Under the pieces are notes generated by a model. The model had not been told where the DNA came from, searched no databases, and saw nothing but the letters and a program-made list of their open reading frames with translations. 54,519 nucleotides of DNA from Pseudomonadota bacterium. GTDB lineage: Bacteria; Pseudomonadota; Gammaproteobacteria; Burkholderiales; Burkholderiaceae_C. This document shows, piece by piece, positions 37,788 to 46,082 of this stretch. The position numbers were made by a program, and so were the translations under genes. The DNA lies in NCBI GenBank assembly GCA_018241265.1, contig JAFEEF010000003.1:1-54519 (forward strand). The letters run 5' to 3'. The number at the start of each line of letters is the position of its first letter. Position 1 is the first letter of the stretch.

Positions 37788-38956
37788 CGTCGCAACGCCG
37801 CATCCCCGCCGTCTACATGCGCGGCGGCACGAGCAAGGGCGTGTTCTTCCGCACCGACGCGTTGCCCGCCGATCCGGCCGAGCGCGACCGCATCCTGCTG
37901 CGCGTGATCGGCAGCCCCGACCGCTACGGCAAGCACATCGACGGCCTGGGCGGCGCGACGTCGAGCACCAGCAAGGTGGTGCTGATCGCGCCGTCGTCGC
38001 GACCCGGCTTCGACGTCGATTACCGCTTCGGCCAGGTCGCGATCGACCGGCCGGTGATCGACTGGTCCGGCAACTGCGGCAACCTGAGCGCGGCGGTCGG
38101 GCCGTATGCGATCGAGCAGGGCCTCGTGGCCGGCGTGCCGCGCGACGGGCTGGCGACGGTGCGCATCTGGCAGGTCGACATCGGCAAGGCGATCGTCGCC
38201 CACGTGCCGATGCAGGGCGGCGAGGTGCAGGAGGACGGCGACTTCGAGCTCGACGGCGTCGCCTTTCCGGCCGCCGAGGTTCGGCTCGAATTCATCGATC
38301 CGGGCGCCGGCGAGGACGGCGACGACGGCGCATGCGGAGCGATGTTTCCGACCGGCCGGATGGTCGATGCGCTCGACGTGCCGGGCGTGGGCGGCATCGA
38401 CGCGACCCTGATCAACGCCGGCAATCCGACGATCTTCGTGGCCGCCGCGGCGCTCGGTCTCGGCGGCACCGAGCTCGGCGCGGCCGTGAACGCGGATGCC
38501 GCACTGCTGGCGCGCGTCGAGGCGATCCGTGCCCATGCCGCGGTCGCGATGGGCCTGGCGCGCGATGCCGCCGAGGCGACCCGGGTGCGCCCGCACACGC
38601 CCAAGCTCGCGTTCGTGTCGGCACCGGCGCGCTATGTCGCTGCGGACGGCCGCACGGTCGAGCCGGATGCGGTCGATCTGGTCGCACGCATCTTCTCGAT
38701 GGGACAGCTGCACCATGCGATGACCGGTACCGGCGCGGTCGCGATCGCTGCCGCCGCCGCGGTACCGGGAACGCTGGTCCACCGCATCGCCGCGCTCGGC
38801 GCCGACGGCCAGGTGCGCTTCGGCCATCCGTCGGGACGGCTGGCCGTGGGCGCGGCGGCGCGCCGGGAAGGCGACGGCTGGGTGATCGAGAAGGTCGTTA
38901 TGAGCCGATCGGCGCGCCGCCTGATGGAAGGTTGGGTGCGCGTGCCGGCGTCGTAG
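37784..38956 (+). CDS. prpF: 2-methylaconitate cis-trans isomerase PrpF
   Basis: PrpF isomerises the methylaconitate released by AcnD. The 390-residue protein has the family start IPAVYMRGGTSKGVFFR, followed by GGATSSTSKVVLI, DWSGNCGNLSAAVGPYAI and GDDGACGAMFPTG with the conserved Ser/Cys region, and NAGNPTIFV. Size matches PrpF (about 390-400). The ATG overlaps the acnD stop by four bases. Functional pairing of acnD with prpF is well established for other proteobacteria. Confidence 0.95.
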
Positions 38957-38966
38957 GATAGTCCCC

Positions 38967-39788
38967 ATGACAGCGCGCGACGCCATCGATCTTTCCGCCT
39001 ACCTGGCCCGCCTCGGCTGGTCCGGCGCGACGGCGCCGACGCGCGACGTCCTGGACGGCCTGATCGCGGCGCACACCGCGGCGATCGCCTTCGAGGCGAT
39101 CGATCCGTGGCGAGGCGTGCCGGTGACGATCGACCTGCCCGACCTCGAAGCCAAGCTCGTGCGCGGCGGGCGCGGCGGCTATTGCTTCGAGCACAACCTG
39201 CTGTTCGCCGCGGCGCTGCGGGCGATCGGCTTTCGCGTCTCCTACCTCGCGGCGCGCGTGCTGTGGCTGCAGCGCGAGGACGCGATCACGCCGCGCAGCC
39301 ACATGCTGCTGCGCGTCGAGCTCGACGAGGGACCGCGCCTGGCGGACGTCGGCTTCGGGCGCCTCACGCCGACCGCATCGATCGCGCTCGTGGCCGACGT
39401 CGTGCAGCCGACCCCGCTGGAGCCGTTCCGCCTGGTCGCGACCGGAAGCGATTGGCGCATGCAGGCCGCGCTGAAGGGCGCCTGGCGCACGCTCTACCGC
39501 TTCGACCTCGAGCCGCAGCATCTGATGGACCTCGTGCTCGCGAACCACTATGCGGGCACGCACCCGCGATCGGTGTTCGTCAACGACCTGATCGCCGCGC
39601 GTCCGATGGCCGATCGCCGGCTCACGCTGCAGAACCGCCGCTTCGCGATCGAGTACCGCGACGGCGTCCGCGAGGCGCGCGAACTGCGCGACGTCGCCGA
39701 GGTCCGCCGCGTGCTCGCCGAGCAGTTCGGCGTGGCCGTGCCGGAGGATCCGTGGCTGGACGAGCGGTTGGCGGGATTGCCCGGCTGA
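38967..39788 (+). CDS. Arylamine N-acetyltransferase
   Basis: A 273-residue NAT-family enzyme that moves acetyl from acetyl-CoA to arylamines and hydrazines. The catalytic triad is visible: Cys73 (RGGYCFEHN), His112 (PRSHMLL) and Asp127 (ADVGFG). The N-terminal AYLARLGWSG and the C-terminal half (LTLQNRRFAIEYRDG) agree with family length. The gene lies ten bases after prpF and may be co-transcribed; a GGATAGT sequence directly before the ATG may be a -10. Physiological substrate unknown. Confidence 0.93.
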   Translation: MTARDAIDLSAYLARLGWSGATAPTRDVLDGLIAAHTAAIAFEAIDPWRGVPVTIDLPDLEAKLVRGGRGGYCFEHNLLFAAALRAIGFRVSYLAARVLWLQREDAITPRSHMLLRVELDEGPRLADVGFGRLTPTASIALVADVVQPTPLEPFRLVATGSDWRMQAALKGAWRTLYRFDLEPQHLMDLVLANHYAGTHPRSVFVNDLIAARPMADRRLTLQNRRFAIEYRDGVREARELRDVAEVRRVLAEQFGVAVPEDPWLDERLAGLPG

Positions 39789-39811
39789 CCGTTCGTGCCG
39801 TCGCGCGGTGT

Positions 39812-40321
39812 CTACAACGGTAGCTCGGTGTAGTAGCGCCCGCCGTGGAAGATCAGCGGCGTGGCGCCCGTCCGCCGCTCGCAGCGCTCGACCTCGCCGA
39901 CGAAGATCACGTGATCGCCTTCGACATAGCGGCTGCGGTTGAAGCATTCGAACACCGCCGCGGCGCCGGCGAGGACCGGCGCCCCGTTCGCGCCGTCGCG
40001 GAACGGCACGCCGTCGAACCGCCCGGTGCGCTTGCCGGCGAAGCGCTCGGCGAGCGCATGCTGCTCGGCCGCGAGGATGTTGATCGCGTAGTGCGAGCCC
40101 TGCTCGAACGCCGGCATCGAGCCGGCGCGACGTGACAGGCTCCACAGCACGAGCGGCGGTTCGAGCGACACCGAGTTGAACGAGTTGGCCGTCAGGCCGA
40201 CCAGCGCGCCGGCCGCGTCGCGCGCCGTCACGATCGTCACGCCGGTCGCGAACGCGCCGAGCGCCGCGCGGAAGTCCTGCGTCGTGAAGCTCGGCGCCTG
40301 CGCGCGTCGCGGTGGAGTCAT
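39812..40321 (-). CDS. Flavin reductase-like domain protein
   Basis: A 169-residue protein of the HpaC/flavin-reductase family, which supplies reduced flavin to monooxygenases or binds FMN. Motifs: FRAALGAFATGVTIVTA at the N-terminus, GLTANSFNSVSLEPPLVLWSL (FMN-binding), AINILAAEQHALAERFAG and the C-terminal GDHVIFVGEVE. No two-component monooxygenase gene is adjacent. The start at 40321 was chosen because the family fold begins after about 12 residues; the frame is open 24 codons further upstream. It converges with the N-acetyltransferase gene. Confidence 0.88.
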   Translation of the reverse strand: MTPPRRAQAPSFTTQDFRAALGAFATGVTIVTARDAAGALVGLTANSFNSVSLEPPLVLWSLSRRAGSMPAFEQGSHYAINILAAEQHALAERFAGKRTGRFDGVPFRDGANGAPVLAGAAAVFECFNRSRYVEGDHVIFVGEVERCERRTGATPLIFHGGRYYTELPL

Positions 40322-40558
40322 GGCCCGGATTGTCGGCGAAGACGCTGCGCCGGGTTGTCGCGCCGACGTCGCGCTCGCATTCCCAAGCGGCATGCGAACG
40401 ATGCAAAGACATCGCTGGTTGCACGACGGTTCGCCTCCGGTGATGGCTCGCAGAGGGATGCGTACGAATGCATCCGGTGCATGCGGAGGACACCATGCGG
40501 ATCGATACGCGTCGCGATCAGCGCGCGCCGCGCCGTTGCAACGCGCCGCCGCGAGGCG

Positions 40559-40586
40559 GGAATAAACCGGCCTATGCCGACGTATT
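40559..40586 (+). promoter_or_regulatory. ECF-type autoregulatory promoter candidate
   Basis: GGAATAAA (40559-40566) with CGTATT (40581-40586), 14 bases between, ends four bases before the ATG at 40591. A GGGAATAA -35 and CGT-type -10 resemble promoters read by ECF sigma factors, which often control their own gene. If used, the sigma mRNA would be almost leaderless. Confidence 0.4.
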
Positions 40587-40590
40587 CCCG

Positions 40591-41043
40591 ATGAGCGCCG
40601 ACGCGCCGGAAGCCTTCCGCCGCCGCCTGCTGGAGGCGATCCCGCGTCTGCGGCGCTATGCGCGGTCGCTCGAATTCGATGCTCATGCCGCCGACGACCT
40701 CGTGCAGAGCGCGCTCGAGCGCGCGCTCGCGCACTGGCAGCAGTTCGACGCGCGGCGCGACCTCCTGGTCTGGGTCATCGGGATCGCCCACAACGCCTAC
40801 ATGGACGAGCGCCGCCGCGCCGCACGCACCAGCATGAACGTCGTCGCCGAACTCGACGAGCTGCCGGCCGAGCCGAGCGCCGACGTCGGGCTGCGCCTCG
40901 ATCTCGCGGCGGCGCTGCAGCGCCTGTCGACCGAGCAGCGCGAGGCGCTGCTGCTCGTCGCGCTCGAGCAGTTCTCCTATGCCGAATGCGCCGAGGCGCT
41001 GCGCATCCCGATCGGCACCGGGAGGCGCGCGGGCCGTCCCTAG
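40591..41043 (+). CDS. ECF sigma factor lacking the end of region 4 (probably broken)
   Basis: A 150-residue protein with a complete sigma region 2 (FDAHAADDLVQSALERALAHW, HNAYMDERRRAA) and the first part of region 4 (LSTEQREALLLVALEQFSYAECAEALRIPIGT). Intact ECF factors continue after the GT with a recognition helix of the type VMSRLARAREAL; here GRRAGRP and a TAG stop follow, so about 20-25 residues are missing. No frame in the next bases restores them. An upstream ATG (40495) has GGAGG before it, but its extra 32 residues look unlike sigma factors. No anti-sigma gene follows. Confidence 0.7.
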   Translation: MSADAPEAFRRRLLEAIPRLRRYARSLEFDAHAADDLVQSALERALAHWQQFDARRDLLVWVIGIAHNAYMDERRRAARTSMNVVAELDELPAEPSADVGLRLDLAAALQRLSTEQREALLLVALEQFSYAECAEALRIPIGTGRRAGRP

Positions 41044-41046
41044 AAT
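41041..41046 (+). promoter_or_regulatory. -10-like element before the MFS gene
   Basis: TAGAAT at 41041-41046 contains the stop codon of the truncated sigma gene and lies six bases before the MFS ATG. It has 5 of 6 bases of the -10 consensus; no good -35 is visible at normal distance. Read as a promoter it would give a nearly leaderless mRNA. Confidence 0.35.
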
Positions 41047-41052
41047 GCGTTC

Positions 41053-42591
41053 ATGACCTCTCCCCTCGCGGACGCCGCAGCCGTCAGCGGCACGCGCGCC
41101 AGCCCGCTGTTCAGGCGCAAGCTGTTCTGGGTCGCGGTGCTGTACTTCAGCGAAGGCCTGCCGCTCGGCGTCTTCTACGACATCTTCCCGGTCTACTTCC
41201 GCAATCTCGGCGTCAACCTCGCGGACATCGGGCTGCTCAGCCTGCTCGGCCTGGCCTGGACCGCGAAGTTCCTGTGGGCGCCGGCGATCGACTGGGCGCG
41301 CCGCCATCGCTGGTGGGTGAGCGGCGCGAACGCCGGCATGGCCTGCGTGATGTGGTTCTTCGCGTTCGGTCCGGTGCAGACCTTCGGCCCGTGGGTGTGG
41401 ATCGCGATCGGCGCGTTCACGATCCTGTCCGCCACCAACGACATCGCGACCGACGGCTACACGATCGAGCTGCTCGACCGCAACGAGTACGGCCTCGCGA
41501 ACGGCTTCCGGATCGGCTTCTACCGCGTCGGCATGATCTTCGCCGGCGCGGTGCTGATGCTGTCGGGCTACTACGGCTGGACCGTCGCCTACCTGATCGG
41601 CGGCATCGTTTTCCTGTGCAATGCCGTCACGGTGCTGGCGGCGCCGCGCGAGCCGGTGCGCGTGCAGGCCCCGTCGAGCGTGCGCAGCGAGTTCGCGCTG
41701 CTGGCCGGCGAGCCGCGCTGGATCGCCGCGCTCGCGTTGTTGATGGCCGGCCTGCTGTGGCCGGCGCTCGCGCCGATCGCCAAGATCGCGGGCTGGCAGG
41801 CGATCGCCGGATGGAGCCAGGCGTGGTGGTTCAAGGGCGTGCTGCCGATCGGCCTGATGGTCCTCGGCGCCGCGATGATGGTGCATGCGGCGCGCCGCCC
41901 CGATGCCGCGGCGCTGCGCGACGGGCCGGTGTTCGGCGCCTGGATCGACCTGCTGGCGCGCCCCGGCATGCTCGCGATCATCGCGTTCATCCTGCTCTTC
42001 AAGCTCGGCGATGCGGCGATGGGCTTCATGGTCAAGCCGTTCTGGGTCGACGCCGGCTTCAGCAACCAGCAGATCGGCCTGGTGAGCGTGAACATCGGCC
42101 TGGCGCTGTCGATCGCCGGCGGCCTGCTCGGCGGCTGGTACGTCGACACGCGCGGCATCTTCCGCGGCCTGTGGGCGCTCGGGCTGTGGCAGGCGGTGTC
42201 CAACCTCGGCTATGCGGCGGTGGCGGCCTATGTGCCGAACGCGCTGTCGCTCGGCCATCCGGTCGCGGCGCACGGCTGGGACATCGCGCCGGCGCACCAG
42301 GCGGCGCTCTATGCGGCGAGCGCGATCGAGAGCTTCACCGGCGGCCTCGGCACCGGCGCGTTCCTCGCGTTCCTGATGGCGATCACGAGCCGTGCGAAGG
42401 CGACCACCGAATACGCGATCCTGTCGAGCATCTTCGCGTTCAGCCGCGCGGTGGCCGGCTGGACCGGCGGCATCGGCGCGCAGGAGATGGGCTATGCCGC
42501 CTACTTCTTCCTGACCTTCTGGCTCAGCTTCCCGGCCTATCTGCTGCTGCCGCAGGTGCGGCGCATGTTGCAGGCGACCGGCACGCGATGA
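41053..42591 (+). CDS. MFS transporter, AmpG-like
   Basis: A 512-residue integral membrane protein with about 12-14 hydrophobic segments. The first, AVLYFSEGLPLGVFYDIFPVYFRNLGVNL (seen as YFSEGLPLGVFYD and VYFRNLGV), and the following LGLAWTAKFLWAPAIDW resemble the AmpG/acetyl-CoA-transporter branch, whose members import muropeptides or other large molecules. The substrate cannot be fixed. It begins nine bases after the truncated sigma gene. Its stop overlaps an ATG (42588) in frame with the next gene, but a later start is preferred for that one. Confidence 0.85.
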   Translation: MTSPLADAAAVSGTRASPLFRRKLFWVAVLYFSEGLPLGVFYDIFPVYFRNLGVNLADIGLLSLLGLAWTAKFLWAPAIDWARRHRWWVSGANAGMACVMWFFAFGPVQTFGPWVWIAIGAFTILSATNDIATDGYTIELLDRNEYGLANGFRIGFYRVGMIFAGAVLMLSGYYGWTVAYLIGGIVFLCNAVTVLAAPREPVRVQAPSSVRSEFALLAGEPRWIAALALLMAGLLWPALAPIAKIAGWQAIAGWSQAWWFKGVLPIGLMVLGAAMMVHAARRPDAAALRDGPVFGAWIDLLARPGMLAIIAFILLFKLGDAAMGFMVKPFWVDAGFSNQQIGLVSVNIGLALSIAGGLLGGWYVDTRGIFRGLWALGLWQAVSNLGYAAVAAYVPNALSLGHPVAAHGWDIAPAHQAALYAASAIESFTGGLGTGAFLAFLMAITSRAKATTEYAILSSIFAFSRAVAGWTGGIGAQEMGYAAYFFLTFWLSFPAYLLLPQVRRMLQATGTR

Positions 42592-42737
42592 CGAGGCGCG
42601 CCGCGGTGCCGTCCGTCAACGAGAGGATGGCGTCGCGACGCGCGAGCGCCGACACTGGCCGCGCGCCTTCCTCTCCCCCTTCCTCTTCCATTTGCTCCGC
42701 TTCTTGCACCGTGGCCTGCCGGACAGGAGCTGCCGAC

Positions 42738-43832
42738 TTGCTGCTTCATCGTCTCGCCCGGGTCCTGCCCGCGGCGGTCTTGCTTGCGCTGTGCGCCGGC
42801 GGGCCGGTCGCCGTTGCGTCCCCGGTGCCGCCGGAACGCCTGCTGCTGATCCGCGAGCCCGAAGTCTCGGGCGGCGATCTGCCGTATGGCGGCCTCGGGC
42901 CTTATCTCGCACGCCACGGCTATGGTCGCGAGCGCGTGCGCGTCGACGAGACCGCGGTCGATTCGTCTGCGGCGGATGCCGATGCCAAGGTGCGCGCGCT
43001 CCTCGCGCGCGCGCCGACGCGCCTGGTCTTCGCCGCGAGCCTCGGCATTGCCGAGGTCGTGCGCCGGATCGATCCGGCCGTGGCGATCGTCTTCGGCGGT
43101 GCCGACGATCCGGTGCGTCTGTGTCTGGCCCGCAGTCTCACGCGTCCGGCGCTGAACGCCACCGGCGTGACCACCTACCTGCCGGCGCACGCGAAGATGG
43201 TCGAGACCCTGCACGACGCCTATCCGCAGCTCGTGCGGACCGTCGTGCTGATCGACGGCACGAAGGAAGACGACGATGGCGGCGCCTCGCCCTGCGCCTC
43301 CGGCGCGGCCCACCCGATGTCGCCGCGCGAGCCCTGCCGCCCCGGTCGCGTCGAGGCGCCGGGACCGGGCGAGCTCGAGGATGCCGACGCGCTCAGGGCG
43401 TATGCGGCGCGCACCGGCCTGGACCTCGTGTTCCACCGCCTCTGCAGTGCCGACGACCTGGCCGGCCTCGCGGCCTATGCCCGACCGCCGCGCCGCATCG
43501 GCATCGTCGTGCCGTACGAATACCAGTTCTACGCCGAACGGGACCGCGTGGTCGCGACGCTCGCGCGCCTGTCGCTTCCGGCGATCTATGCGCGCGGCAT
43601 GTACGCGCGTAGCGGCGGTCTGATGGCGTTGGAGCCGCTCCAGCTCCCGTCCGAGCGCGCCTTCGAGCTCGTCGTGCAGGTGCTGAACGGCGCCGATCCC
43701 GGCTCGCTGCCGATCCAGCTCGCCGCCGGCTTCGCGCTGTGGATCAACATCGATGCCGCGCGCGCGCTCGGCATGCCGCCGAGCCTGCGGTCGCTGACGC
43801 GCGCCGAGCTGCTGCTCGGGCGGCAGGACTGA
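42738..43832 (+). CDS. Solitary ABC-type periplasmic binding protein (ABC_sub_bind-like)
   Basis: A 364-residue protein. The TTG at 42738 was chosen: it has AGGAG eight bases upstream and gives a clean Sec signal (MLLHRLARVLPAAVLLALCA, cleavage near AVA-SP, residue 28). The ATG at 42588 would add 50 low-complexity Ser/Arg residues. The body matches the tryptophan-receptor-like ABC_sub_bind fold: LVFAASLGIAEVVRRIDPAVAIVFGG (seen as AASLGIAEV and AIVFGG), TGVTTYLPAHAKMVE, LPAIYARGMYARSGGLMAL. A Cys/Pro-rich insert (about 180-210, CASGAAHPMSPREPCRPG) is unusual. No permease or ATPase follows; a sensor kinase does, so it may present a ligand to that kinase. Confidence 0.78.
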   Translation: MLLHRLARVLPAAVLLALCAGGPVAVASPVPPERLLLIREPEVSGGDLPYGGLGPYLARHGYGRERVRVDETAVDSSAADADAKVRALLARAPTRLVFAASLGIAEVVRRIDPAVAIVFGGADDPVRLCLARSLTRPALNATGVTTYLPAHAKMVETLHDAYPQLVRTVVLIDGTKEDDDGGASPCASGAAHPMSPREPCRPGRVEAPGPGELEDADALRAYAARTGLDLVFHRLCSADDLAGLAAYARPPRRIGIVVPYEYQFYAERDRVVATLARLSLPAIYARGMYARSGGLMALEPLQLPSERAFELVVQVLNGADPGSLPIQLAAGFALWINIDAARALGMPPSLRSLTRAELLLGRQD

Positions 43833-43845
43833 AGAGGCTGAGACG

Positions 43846-45690
43846 TTGCGAACCGTGCGGCCCAGTCTCTGGCTCAAGCATGCCGGCGTGATGTCGCTGC
43901 TGGTCTGCAGCGGGCTGACCTTGCTCGGCCTGACCGAGATGGTGTTCGCGTACCAGGAGTCGCTCGCGCAGGTCGGGCGCGCGCAAGCCGCCGAGGCGCG
44001 CGAGATCGCCGGCGCGATCCGGGCGTCACTCGGCCAGGTCGAGCGCCAGCTCGGCGCGATCACCGTGCTGCCGTGGGGCATCGCCGGCTGGCTCACGCCG
44101 CAGCAGCGTCGCGACGAATACCTGCGCCTGTTGCGCATCGCGCCGGCGGTGGAGACGGTGAGGTTCATCGATCCGGCCGGCGTCGAACGCGTCACGGTGT
44201 CGCGCACCGATGTCGACCGCATCGACGAAGCATCGGGCCGTACGCCGCCCGGCGAGCGCAACGACGCGGTGCCGGCGCTGCGCTGCATCTATGCGGAGGT
44301 GCAGTACGCCGCCGGCTATGAACCGTATCTGTCGCTGGCGATGTCGGACCTCGAGCGCGGCGGCGGCCGCACCGAGGCGCGCCTGAACCTGCGCACGGTC
44401 GCGCGCGAGCTGCAGCAGGCGCTGACCTTGGAGCGCAGCGTCGCCTACGTGACCGATGCGTCGGGCCGGATCGTGCTGCACCGGGACGGCGGCGTCATGC
44501 TCGCGCAGCGCAACGTCATCGCCCTGCCGCACGTGGCCGCGGCGCTGCAGCGCGACGTGGCCGGGATGTCGAGCCGCGGCCTCGACGGCGCGCCGGTGAT
44601 CGCGTCGTCGATCGACCTGCGCGGCGTCGGCTGGCACGTCTTCGTCGAGCAGCCGCGCTCCGACGCGATGGCGCCGGTCTATGCGACGCTGATGCGAACC
44701 GGGGCGTTCACGGCGGTCGGTCTGCTGCTGGCGGTGATCAGCGCGCTCTACCTGGCCGGGCAGCTCACCAAGCCCATCGTCGCGCTGACGCGCGGCGCCG
44801 AGGCGCTCGCGGCCGGCGATCTGGCGACGCGCATCGACGTGCGCACCGGCGACGAGCTCGAGGCGCTCGCGCTGCAGTTCAATCGCATGGCCGGCAGCCT
44901 GCAGGACCTGTATCTCCACCTCGAGGAGAAGGTCGCCGCCAAGACCTTCGACCTCGAGGTCGCGAACCGCCACAAGTCCGAGTTCCTCGCGAACATGTCG
45001 CATGAGCTGCGCACGCCGCTGAACGCGGTGATCGGCTTCTCCGAAGTGCTGTCCGACGAGTTGTTCGGCTCGCTCAACGCCAAGCAGATGGAGTACGTGC
45101 GCGACATCCACGGCTCCGGCCAACACCTGTTGACGCTCATCAACGACATCCTCGATCTGTCGAAGATCGAGGCCGGCCGCATCGACCTGGACGCGGCCGC
45201 GTTCGATGTCGCCGGCGCGGTGGCGAATGCGGCGACCCTGGTGCGCGAGCGCTGTGCGCGCAGCGGGCTGAAGCTCACGACCGCGATCGCCGATGACGTC
45301 GGCATCTGGCATGCCGATCCGCGCCGCTTCAAGCAGATCCTCGTGAACCTGCTCGGCAATGCGGTCAAGTTCACGCCGGCCGGCGGCGCGATCCGCATCG
45401 GTGCCGAAGTGGTCGGCGGACGGCTGCGCGTCAGCGTGAGCGACAGCGGCGTCGGCATCGCCGAGCGCGATCTTGCGCTGGTGTTCGAGCCGTTCCGCCA
45501 AGTCGGCAGCGACGTCGGCCGCCATGCCGAGGGCACCGGCCTCGGCTTGTCGCTGGTGCAGCGGCTGGTCGAGCTGCATGGCGGCACGGTCGGCGTGGAC
45601 AGCCGGCTGGGCGCGGGCTCGACGTTCTGGTTCGAGCTGCCCGATGCCGGCACGGCGGTGCCGCCCCCCGGCACGGAGGAAGGCCGATGA
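43846..45690 (+). CDS. Sensor histidine kinase with large periplasmic domain and HAMP
   Basis: A 614-residue kinase. Membrane segment 1 is about 10-33 (HAGVMSLLVCSGLTLLGLTE), the periplasmic part runs to about 284 and is compatible with a double-Cache fold (SVAYVTDASGRIVLHRDG, SIDLRGVGWHVFVEQP). Segment 2 is about 285-305, then HAMP (LTKPIVALTRGAEALAAGDL), HisKA with phospho-acceptor His386 (NMSHELRTPLNAVIGFSEVL) and HATPase_c (NLLGNAVKF, SDSGVGI, GTGLGLSLV). Start is TTG 43846; GTG 43855 is an alternative. It overlaps the following receiver by ATGA. Confidence 0.92.
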   Translation: MRTVRPSLWLKHAGVMSLLVCSGLTLLGLTEMVFAYQESLAQVGRAQAAEAREIAGAIRASLGQVERQLGAITVLPWGIAGWLTPQQRRDEYLRLLRIAPAVETVRFIDPAGVERVTVSRTDVDRIDEASGRTPPGERNDAVPALRCIYAEVQYAAGYEPYLSLAMSDLERGGGRTEARLNLRTVARELQQALTLERSVAYVTDASGRIVLHRDGGVMLAQRNVIALPHVAAALQRDVAGMSSRGLDGAPVIASSIDLRGVGWHVFVEQPRSDAMAPVYATLMRTGAFTAVGLLLAVISALYLAGQLTKPIVALTRGAEALAAGDLATRIDVRTGDELEALALQFNRMAGSLQDLYLHLEEKVAAKTFDLEVANRHKSEFLANMSHELRTPLNAVIGFSEVLSDELFGSLNAKQMEYVRDIHGSGQHLLTLINDILDLSKIEAGRIDLDAAAFDVAGAVANAATLVRERCARSGLKLTTAIADDVGIWHADPRRFKQILVNLLGNAVKFTPAGGAIRIGAEVVGGRLRVSVSDSGVGIAERDLALVFEPFRQVGSDVGRHAEGTGLGLSLVQRLVELHGGTVGVDSRLGAGSTFWFELPDAGTAVPPPGTEEGR

Positions 45691-46067
45691 CCTTGCGCAT
45701 CCTGGTCGTCGACGACGACGAGAAGAGCCGGCGTCTCGCCGCCGACGTGCTGGCCCATCACGGCTATCGGGTGACGCGGGCGGCGAGCGGCGAAGAGGCG
45801 ATCGAGCTGGCACGCGGCGGCGCGATGCAGGACCTGGTGCTGCTCGACATCCAGCTGCCCGGCCTCGACGGCGTCGCGACCTTGCGCGTGCTGCGTGGTC
45901 TGCGGGACTGGCAGGCCATGCCGGTCATCGCGGTGACGGCTTCCGTGATGCCGCACGAACGCAGCGAGCTGATGCGGGCCGGATTCTCGGGCTTTCTCGC
46001 CAAGCCGCTCGCCATCAAGGACCTGGCGCGGTTGGTGCGCGATACCTTGGCAGCCCGGAAAGGCTGA
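45687..46067 (+). CDS. Single-domain response regulator (CheY-like)
   Basis: A 126-residue receiver with acidic Asp8-Asp10 (VVDDDEKS), phospho-acceptor Asp54 (LLDIQLPGLDG), Thr in AVTASVM and Lys in LAKPLAIKDL. No output domain is attached. It is translationally coupled to the kinase before it, the likely phosphodonor, and lies 15 bases before a receiver-cyclase, so it may act as a shuttle or compete for phosphate. Confidence 0.93.
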   Translation: MTLRILVVDDDEKSRRLAADVLAHHGYRVTRAASGEEAIELARGGAMQDLVLLDIQLPGLDGVATLRVLRGLRDWQAMPVIAVTASVMPHERSELMRAGFSGFLAKPLAIKDLARLVRDTLAARKG

Positions 46068-46082
46068 ACGACACTCGCCGGC

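Noticed and set aside
40495-40590. Upstream start of the truncated sigma gene with GGAGG
   Set aside because: The extra 32 residues are basic and Pro-rich, unlike sigma N-termini, and the ECF-type promoter lies between; kept only as an alternative.
41020-41043. Frameshift that would restore the sigma recognition helix
   Set aside because: Neither other frame over the 30 bases before the MFS gene encodes a helix of the expected type; sequence is missing, not shifted.
42588-42737. Start of the binding protein at the ATG overlapping the MFS stop
   Set aside because: It would put about 50 Ser/Arg-rich residues before the signal peptide; the TTG at 42738 has a good AGGAG.
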